In this document: positions 58,672 to 64,000 of the stretch, in pieces
How the letters are laid out: every line of letters begins with the position of its first letter
Position numbering within the stretch: position 1 is the stretch's first letter
Assembly (NCBI RefSeq): GCF_017355955.1
Contig: NZ_JAFFID010000001.1
Span: forward strand, 682,001-746,000
Origin: Sabulibacter ruber
GTDB lineage: Bacteria > Bacteroidota > Bacteroidia > Cytophagales > Hymenobacteraceae
Length of the DNA stretch: 64,000 nt
Reading direction: 5' to 3'
The notes under the pieces: model-generated
The model's input: only the letters and a program-made list of their open reading frames with translations
Told to the model about the DNA's origin: nothing
The model's database searches: none
Position numbers and translations under genes: made by a program

Positions 58672-60513
58672 TTAATTGAACACCACCTTCTGCACGGTCC
58701 GTTGGCCACCGTACTCCAGCACCAGCATGTAGGTGCCCGGCGCCAGGTTCCCGCGCGGGATGGTTAAGGTGTGGTTGCCGGCTTTGTATTTCTCCTTCAG
58801 CACTTTGGCTTTCTTTTTCCGGTCCATGGTGTACAACTCCGCCTTTACCGCCGATTTCTTGGGTAAGCTAATAGCCACGTACACGTTGTTGGAGGTAGAA
58901 GAAACCGGCATGGCTGTAGAACTCACCGTTCCCGGCGCCCCGTTGGGTTGCTGCCCCAGCATCTGGTTTACGGTTAAGATTGGCTGCTCTTCCTGGGCCA
59001 GGATTGGCACGGCCCCTCCCACTACCACTACATTGCTCAACTCGCTCTCCACGTTGCCCGGGCTCACCTCGGTCACTGCCCAGAAGGAAGTGGGCGTAGG
59101 CACCTCTGTTACCGGGATGGTCACGGTTTCCGAGGCGGTGAAAGCCCTTACCGCCCCGTCTGGGATGAGCGGCCCGGAAGCCGGCATCTGGTTGGTAGTG
59201 TAGAGCAGGTAGCGTTTGAAGGCATGGGTATTGGCAGGGTTGCGGTTCCAGCGTACTTCATAGACATTGGATGTCTCGTTGAGGGTCACGGTGAGATCAG
59301 ACGGAGCGGCCGGGGTTGTGCCGGCCATCCAGTCCATGGCCGGAGGTGCGGCCGGAAACCGGAACGTAGCCGACTTAAAAGAAGTAGCAATAAAGTTGGT
59401 GTTGGCCGTGAGGTTAGCCGCCCGGAAAATGACGCTACCCAGGGCATTCCGCTCGCGGTTGGAGCGCGTGATTTCCATTTGGTGCGGCACTTCTTCAATG
59501 GTAAAGCCGGTTTGGTTCACAATGTGGCCCGGGTACAGGTGGCGGGAGGCGGCGTAGGCTTTGTCTGACCACCAGTACAAGAGTTTGCGGTAGTCCTGCC
59601 GTCCGCCAATGGCCCAGTAAAGCTGCGGCGTGAGGTAGTCCACGTAGTGCTTGTCCAGCCAGTACACGGCATCGGCGTAGATGGAATTGTACGCATCCAT
59701 GCCCGACACACCGGCGGGCTCCCCGTTTTTCCAGATACCGAAGGGACTGATGCCAAACCGTACCTGGGGTTTCAAGGCTTTGATCTGCTCATTGACCATA
59801 CGCATGGTCTCGTTCACGTTGTAGCGGCGCCAGTCTTTGATGTTGGCAAACCCGCTGCCGTAGTCTCGGTAGGTTTGGGCGTCTTCCTGCGCAATCCCCA
59901 GGAACGTACCTTCCGGGTAAGGGTAGAAATAATCATCGAAGTGCACGCCGTCAATGTCATAGTTCTGGGTCACTTCCTTGATGATAGCCGTAATATAGCT
60001 GCGCACCTCGGGCAAGCCGGGGTTCAGGATTTTCTTTCCGTTCGGGAAGGTCAACAGCCACTGGGGCCGGGCTTTGGAAACGTGCTGGGCATAGTACACG
60101 GCGGGATTGGGAACGGTGCTCACCCGGAAAGGGTTGAACCAGGCGTGCAGCTCCAGGCCGCGGGCGTGGGCTTCCTCAATGGCGAAGGCCAGCGGATCAA
60201 ACCCGGGGTCTTTCCCCTGGGTGCCGGTCAGGAACCGGGACCACGGCTCGTAGCTGGATTTGTAAAAGGCATCGCACTCGGTTCTCACCTGGAAAAACAC
60301 CGCATTGAGGTTGGCCGCTTTGATTTTGTCCAGCATGTCGCGCAGGGCGGCTTTCTGGTTTTCGGGGGCGGCTCCCCTGATGGGCCAGTCCAGGTTGGCT
60401 ACGGTGGCAATCCAGACACCCCTGATCTCCCGGTTAGGCAATTCCTGGGCAAATCCCGTAGACAAGATGGAAAAATAAAACACGGCGATCAGGAGAAAGA
60501 GGTGCTTGCGCAT
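58672..60513 (-). CDS. Secreted GHL10-type glycosyl hydrolase (DUF187) with T9SS-like C-terminus
   Basis: The 613-residue protein has a signal peptide (SILSTGFAQ) and a large TIM-barrel domain of the GHL10/FenI type: REIRGVWIATVANLDWP, LNAVFFQVRTECDAFYKSSYEPWSRFLTG, LELHAWFNPFRV and YDIDGVHFDDYFYPYPEGTF, where the aspartates of the last are likely catalytic. A fibronectin-III-like domain (about 405-500) follows, then a C-terminal strand region ending VQKVVFN that fits a type IX secretion sorting domain. It probably acts on a cell-wall or exopolysaccharide substrate; the exact one is unknown. Confidence 0.85.
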   Translation of the reverse strand: MRKHLFLLIAVFYFSILSTGFAQELPNREIRGVWIATVANLDWPIRGAAPENQKAALRDMLDKIKAANLNAVFFQVRTECDAFYKSSYEPWSRFLTGTQGKDPGFDPLAFAIEEAHARGLELHAWFNPFRVSTVPNPAVYYAQHVSKARPQWLLTFPNGKKILNPGLPEVRSYITAIIKEVTQNYDIDGVHFDDYFYPYPEGTFLGIAQEDAQTYRDYGSGFANIKDWRRYNVNETMRMVNEQIKALKPQVRFGISPFGIWKNGEPAGVSGMDAYNSIYADAVYWLDKHYVDYLTPQLYWAIGGRQDYRKLLYWWSDKAYAASRHLYPGHIVNQTGFTIEEVPHQMEITRSNRERNALGSVIFRAANLTANTNFIATSFKSATFRFPAAPPAMDWMAGTTPAAPSDLTVTLNETSNVYEVRWNRNPANTHAFKRYLLYTTNQMPASGPLIPDGAVRAFTASETVTIPVTEVPTPTSFWAVTEVSPGNVESELSNVVVVGGAVPILAQEEQPILTVNQMLGQQPNGAPGTVSSTAMPVSSTSNNVYVAISLPKKSAVKAELYTMDRKKKAKVLKEKYKAGNHTLTIPRGNLAPGTYMLVLEYGGQRTVQKVVFN

Positions 60514-60764
60514 AAACGGGGCTTAGTAACGTAAGAGCTGGTTTAGTTCTGGGGACAGTCTACAAAGGTAAGGATAAGGCAGTTAAAAGCAGGATACCCG
60601 GGCTAAGTTTCCCATGCCCTACCGCCCAGAATCCTCAGCACCGCTCGTTTCTAGCCTGTTTTCACCTATTCAAGACAAAAACAAAAGAAGACTTGCAAGG
60701 CATGTAAGTTTTAGAGCCAGTTGGCTAACTTGAGCCTTGTTGCAGAAAAGAAAGACAGAACGCT

Positions 60765-61577
60765 ATGCAGAATGCCCGCATCAGAAGAATACTGTACACT
60801 GTCATCCATGGCACCGATACCGTTGCCGGCAGAAGGTTTGATGTGGTGCTGCTCTGGATGATTCTGCTCTCTACGCTCACGGTTTGCCTGGAAAGTGTCC
60901 CCTCGTTGAGAAGTGACTTTCAGCCCTACTTTCAGGCATTGGAATGGTTCTTCACTATCTCTTTTACCGTGGAATACCTGCTACGGATGTACAGTCATCC
61001 AAGGCCGCTGCGGTACCTGTTCAGCTTCTACGGCATCATTGATTTCCTGTCGGTGATCCCCACGTATGTGGCGTTCTTAATCCCGGGGTTCCGGTTCCTG
61101 ATGACCATCCGGATTCTGCGGCTGCTGCGCGTCTTCCGCATTCTAAAGCTCACCTCCTACGTGGAGAACGCCCAAATCATCACCACCGCCCTGAAGGCCA
61201 GCTTGCACAAGATCACCGTGTTCGTGCTGGCCGTTTTCAGCCTGGTTTTGATTATTGGCACCGTGATCTACGTGGTGGAGGGCGAGGAAAACGGTTTTAC
61301 CAGTATTCCGCAGAGCATCTACTGGGCCATTGTGACCATTACAACCGTGGGCTACGGCGACATCACGCCCCGTACTCCGCTGGGCCAGATGATCTCTTCC
61401 CTGGTGATGCTCATGGGCTACGCCATTATTGCGGTGCCCACCGGAATTGTGACGGTAGAATTATCCCGCATCAAAGCGCCCGAGGAGAATGCCACCCCTC
61501 TCACCTGTAGCAATTGCGAAAACACCGTCAGGAAATCTGATAATTACTGTAGCAACTGCGGCACCAAACTGGTTTGA
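60765..61577 (+). CDS. Voltage-gated potassium channel with C-terminal zinc ribbon
   Basis: The 270-residue inner-membrane protein has six helices: S1 about 26-43, S2 60-76, S3 88-106, the arginine-rich S4 108-128 (RFLMTIRILRLLRVFRILKL), S5 150-171 and S6 208-232. The pore filter is TTVGYGD at 193-199. After S6 comes a short zinc ribbon with Cys248, Cys251, Cys262 and Cys265 (CSNC ... CSNCG), not part of ordinary Kv channels. It would form a tetramer selective for potassium. Single-gene unit. Confidence 0.9.
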   Translation: MQNARIRRILYTVIHGTDTVAGRRFDVVLLWMILLSTLTVCLESVPSLRSDFQPYFQALEWFFTISFTVEYLLRMYSHPRPLRYLFSFYGIIDFLSVIPTYVAFLIPGFRFLMTIRILRLLRVFRILKLTSYVENAQIITTALKASLHKITVFVLAVFSLVLIIGTVIYVVEGEENGFTSIPQSIYWAIVTITTVGYGDITPRTPLGQMISSLVMLMGYAIIAVPTGIVTVELSRIKAPEENATPLTCSNCENTVRKSDNYCSNCGTKLV

Positions 61578-61632
61578 GCTGCCAGAAAGGTGGTTTTAGG
61601 CTATTTTCTGCAAAACTGCTTTAAAACGCACT

Positions 61633-61640
61633 TATCTTTG
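61633..61640 (+). promoter_or_regulatory. -7 box of the MmcQ/YjbR gene
   Basis: TATCTTTG matches TAnnTTTG and lies 21 bases upstream of the start codon at 61662. A TTTTCTG about 22 bases further upstream is a poor -33 candidate. Confidence 0.6.
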
Positions 61641-61661
61641 GCGCTGAATTAATTTCAAAAG

Positions 61662-62009
61662 ATGCATTTAGAAGCGCTACAGGCATTATGCCTTTCTTTT
61701 CCGGCGGTGACCGAAGATATTAAATGGGAGCACGACCTCTGCTTTTCAGTGGGTGGTAAAATGTTCTGCGTGGCCAGCCTGGAACCACCCCTCACCTTCT
61801 CTTTGAAAGTAACCGATGCCGAATTTGAAGAGCTCATCGCCCTCCCTTGTATTATGCCCGCCCCGTACCTGGCACGCTACAAGTGGGTTTTATTTGAGAA
61901 TCCCTCGGCTTTACCGCAGGCCAAAGTGGAGCACCTGATCAGGCAGTCATATGAGCTGATCAAAGGTAAACTGCCCAAAAAGGAGCTGAAAGCCGCTGGT
62001 CTGCTATAG
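61662..62009 (+). CDS. MmcQ/YjbR family DNA-binding-like protein
   Basis: The 115-residue alpha/beta protein matches the MmcQ/YjbR (CyaY-like) family: LCLSFPAVTEDIKWEHDLCFSVGGKMFCVASL, then LPCIMPAPYLARYKWVLFE and a closing helix. The fold is double-wing-like; roles are mostly unknown. Single gene with its own -7 box upstream and a strong terminator downstream. Confidence 0.88.
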   Translation: MHLEALQALCLSFPAVTEDIKWEHDLCFSVGGKMFCVASLEPPLTFSLKVTDAEFEELIALPCIMPAPYLARYKWVLFENPSALPQAKVEHLIRQSYELIKGKLPKKELKAAGLL

Positions 62010-62039
62010 AGTAGAAACAAAGAGTACTTATACAATTGA

Positions 62040-62081
62040 CCAAAGCCAACTGCGTGTAAGATGCAGTTGGCTTTGGTTTTT
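62040..62081 (+). terminator. Terminator after the MmcQ/YjbR gene
   Basis: CCAAAGCCAACTGC (62040-62053) and GCAGTTGGCTTTGG (62063-62076) form a perfect 14-bp stem followed by TTTTT. It is the left part of a 319-base gap (62010-62328) that also holds a decayed hairpin copy (about 62085-62130) and an operator-like region. Confidence 0.9.
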
Positions 62082-62265
62082 CTAAAAGGCTGCCTTTTAG
62101 CTGAGCTTTCAGAAAATCACCGCCAAAACAACCTTTGGGTCATAATTTCTGAAGTATCCCTCAACTGCTTTGAGGCTTCCCTCCCTGGTTCTGGGTTTCA
62201 GATGAGTGGTGAATAGTTCCAACGCGGCAGAAAAAAGGTAAAATAAATTCAGGTGTTATTTGGAA

Positions 62266-62315
62266 TGTGTCTAAATAGGTGTTTAGTTTGTGGCAGTTTA
62301 GAAAATGTCTAAATA
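62266..62315 (+). promoter_or_regulatory. Operator-like repeats upstream of the TonB siderophore receptor
   Basis: Two direct copies of TGTCTAAATA (62268-62277 and 62306-62315) are 38 bases apart. Between and within them, TTTAG / CTAAA units form inverted repeats, the clearest being TTTAGA-AAATG-TCTAAA (62297-62313). The region ends 13 bases before the start codon. An iron-dependent repressor site is plausible but does not match the classical Fur box. Confidence 0.5.
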
Positions 62316-62328
62316 AAACATAATCCTT

Positions 62329-64000
62329 ATGCCTCACCTATACCCTTCCTTTCAACGCAGCTTCGGCAGGAAACTCTCCCTCCTGGTTGTTTTTGCTATT
62401 TGTTCTCTTACCGCCTTTGCCCAGAACGGCTCCTTGAAAGGCCGGATCACTTCCTCAGACGGGGAACCGGCGGCTTACGTCAGCCTGGTTTTGAAGGAAT
62501 TAAACAAATCTGTGATAACGTCAGAGGAAGGCGCCTATACCTTCAGAAACGTTCCGGCGGGCAACTACACCTTAATTGCCACCTGCATTGGGTTTAATAC
62601 CCAGGAAAAAAACGTAGCCGTGGCCCCGGAAAGAACGGTCATTGAGGACATGGTGCTGGGCAAAAGCAGCCATCGGTTTGGCGAGGTAGTGGTAACTGGC
62701 AGACAAACCCTCAATGAGAAGCCTCTGGGCATTGGCAAGGTGCCAATTAAACCCTTGGATCTTCCGCAGAGCGTAACCATCATTGGCGCGGAGATCCTGG
62801 AAAAACAGCAAACCCAGACCTTGGGCGAGGTGATTCAGAACGTGAACGGGGTGTATGTAATGGGAACCACCGGTGGCACCCAGGAAGAGATTGGAGGCCG
62901 TGGGTTTGCCTTCAACAGCAATAATACTTTTAAGAACGGGGCCCGGTACAACAACAGTGTGATGCCGGAAACGTCTAGCCTGGAGCGGGTGGAAGTAATG
63001 AAGGGCAGCAATGCCATCCTGTTTGGGAATGTGGCCGCTGGTGGGGTTCTGAACCTGGTTACCAAAAAGCCCAAGTTTGAGAACGGCGGTGAGGTAAGCA
63101 TGCGCGTGGGAAGCTACGACTACTACAAGCCTTCTCTGGATGTGTATGGCGCTATCAATAACAGCGAGAAAGTTGCCTACCGTTTGAACACCACCTACCT
63201 GAACGCCGGTAGCTTCCGGAACGGTGTTTCTGCTGAGCGCATCTACATCAACCCTTCCCTCCTGGTGAAAGCCGGCGCTAACACTGACATCTTGCTGGAA
63301 GGCGATTACCTGAAAGACACCCGCACGCCGGACTTCGGCATTGGCGCCATCAATTACCAGATTGCCAACATCCCGCGTAATCGGTTCCTGGGTGTTTCCT
63401 TCGCAGAAAACAACGTGGAGCAGAAAAGCGCCATGGTCACCATCACCCACCGTCTTTCTTCTGCCTGGGAGATCAGAGGGGTTGCCTCTTACCAGAATTA
63501 TGACGCCAACCAGGTCAGCACAACCCGCCCTACCGGGTTCATCAAAGCCGCCGACGGCACTTACAACGGCGATCTGGCCCGCGGACTGCAGCGCAGTGCC
63601 ACAGATGAGAAGTATTTCCTGGGCCAGGTTGACATTACCGGTAAGTTTAAAACCGGCTTCCTGCAGCACACCCTTCTGATTGGCGCCGATGCCGATAAGT
63701 ATGACACCCAAAGCCCGGCGTTCATCACTATTGCGGCGTATGATACCATCAACATCTATGATCTGAATCGCTTTGAGCAGAAAAACAACGTTCCTTCGTT
63801 TGGCAGAAGAACCTATGACACCAAAACCCTGACCAGCCGGGTGGGCGTGTATGTGCAGGATCTGATCTCCCTTTCTGAAAAATGGAAAGTTCTGGCCGGT
63901 CTGAGATACAGTACCATTGATGTAGAAGGCGAAGGAAACCTGGTGGTGAAGGGAGTAGACAACCTGAACCTGACCTCCTCTTATGATTACGCCTTCAGCC
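62329..64000 (+). CDS. TonB-dependent siderophore receptor (truncated by window end)
   Basis: The frame is open to the window end (557 codons visible). It has a signal peptide (LSLLVVFAICSLTAFAQ), a carboxypeptidase-regulatory-like domain (about 35-115, LKGRITSSDGEPAAYVSLVL) and a plug domain with DLPQSVTIIGAEIL, a nearly universal start of siderophore receptor plugs, then IGGRGFAFN, LERVEVMKGSNAILFG and GGVLNLVTKKP. The barrel begins near residue 240. It would import ferric siderophores across the outer membrane using TonB. The 3' part lies beyond the window. Confidence 0.92.
   Translation, partial: MPHLYPSFQRSFGRKLSLLVVFAICSLTAFAQNGSLKGRITSSDGEPAAYVSLVLKELNKSVITSEEGAYTFRNVPAGNYTLIATCIGFNTQEKNVAVAPERTVIEDMVLGKSSHRFGEVVVTGRQTLNEKPLGIGKVPIKPLDLPQSVTIIGAEILEKQQTQTLGEVIQNVNGVYVMGTTGGTQEEIGGRGFAFNSNNTFKNGARYNNSVMPETSSLERVEVMKGSNAILFGNVAAGGVLNLVTKKPKFENGGEVSMRVGSYDYYKPSLDVYGAINNSEKVAYRLNTTYLNAGSFRNGVSAERIYINPSLLVKAGANTDILLEGDYLKDTRTPDFGIGAINYQIANIPRNRFLGVSFAENNVEQKSAMVTITHRLSSAWEIRGVASYQNYDANQVSTTRPTGFIKAADGTYNGDLARGLQRSATDEKYFLGQVDITGKFKTGFLQHTLLIGADADKYDTQSPAFITIAAYDTINIYDLNRFEQKNNVPSFGRRTYDTKTLTSRVGVYVQDLISLSEKWKVLAGLRYSTIDVEGEGNLVVKGVDNLNLTSSYDYAFS

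Noticed and set aside
62572..63711. Long open frame (379 codons) on the minus strand opposite the siderophore receptor
   Set aside because: It is the antisense shadow of a clear TonB receptor; its sequence has no recognisable domain and low-complexity Val/His/Gly bias typical of reverse-frame translation.

Overview
This window looks like a chromosomal segment of a Cytophagales bacterium, most likely of the Hymenobacteraceae (Rufibacter, Pontibacter or Hymenobacter type). That placement is an inference. It rests on TAnnTTTG promoter -7 boxes typical of Bacteroidota, weak Shine-Dalgarno use, type IX secretion C-terminal sorting domains, GLPGLI and outer-membrane beta-barrel pairs, and the pheA / aminotransferase / DAHP synthase-chorismate mutase gene order. 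Most of the window is roughly 50% G+C by eye; two stretches (0-2 kb and 45-54 kb) are clearly more AT-rich.

Layout. 0-2 kb: small orphan genes with attC-like debris. 2-5.3 kb: a GH172 (DUF2961) enzyme, a STAS-like protein and a YciI-like protein. 5.4-14.9 kb, minus strand: an aromatic amino acid block. It holds the operon trpE-G-D-C-F-B-A-aroF, preceded by two tandem Trp-Trp leader peptides each with its own terminator. Next to it is a phenylalanine-hydroxylase-like gene that has lost its iron ligands and has its own leader/attenuator. 15-22 kb: DUF2279, acetoacetate decarboxylase-like, DUF2027/Smr, RNase P RNA (with an AT-rich expanded helix), bestrophin, carbonic anhydrase, START-domain and serine hydrolase genes. 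22.2-25.6 kb: a Phe/Tyr-rich leader peptide and attenuator, then pheA, an aminotransferase and a DAHP synthase-chorismate mutase fusion.

26-45 kb: mainly secreted and outer-membrane genes: a GH16 laminarinase-like enzyme with a T9SS signal, two large TonB-type barrels, GLPGLI, a sorbosone-dehydrogenase-like lipoprotein, an alpha/beta hydrolase and a YdiJ-type FAD/FeS oxidoreductase. A decayed duplicate of the start of a phytanoyl-CoA dioxygenase gene lies upstream of the intact gene. 45.1-54 kb is accessory DNA. It has a very AT-rich three-gene module (unknown, membrane protein, DUF4062) that is a candidate defence system, and a three-attC integron cassette array without a visible integrase. 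Two near-identical SRPBCC genes lie 8.9 kb apart around this region. 54-64 kb: DUF2200, AHSA1, OMP, SUKH, DUF4180, a secreted GHL10 hydrolase, a voltage-gated potassium channel with a zinc ribbon, MmcQ/YjbR and a truncated TonB siderophore receptor.

Two themes connect the parts. First, the aromatic pathway is controlled by ribosome-sensed attenuation at four separate leaders. Second, many intergenic gaps carry a copy of a short hairpin whose arms covary (core CTGTTTTC-x-GAAAACAG, outer arm GTTTnGGG/CCCnAAAC), a dispersed family I do not recognise.
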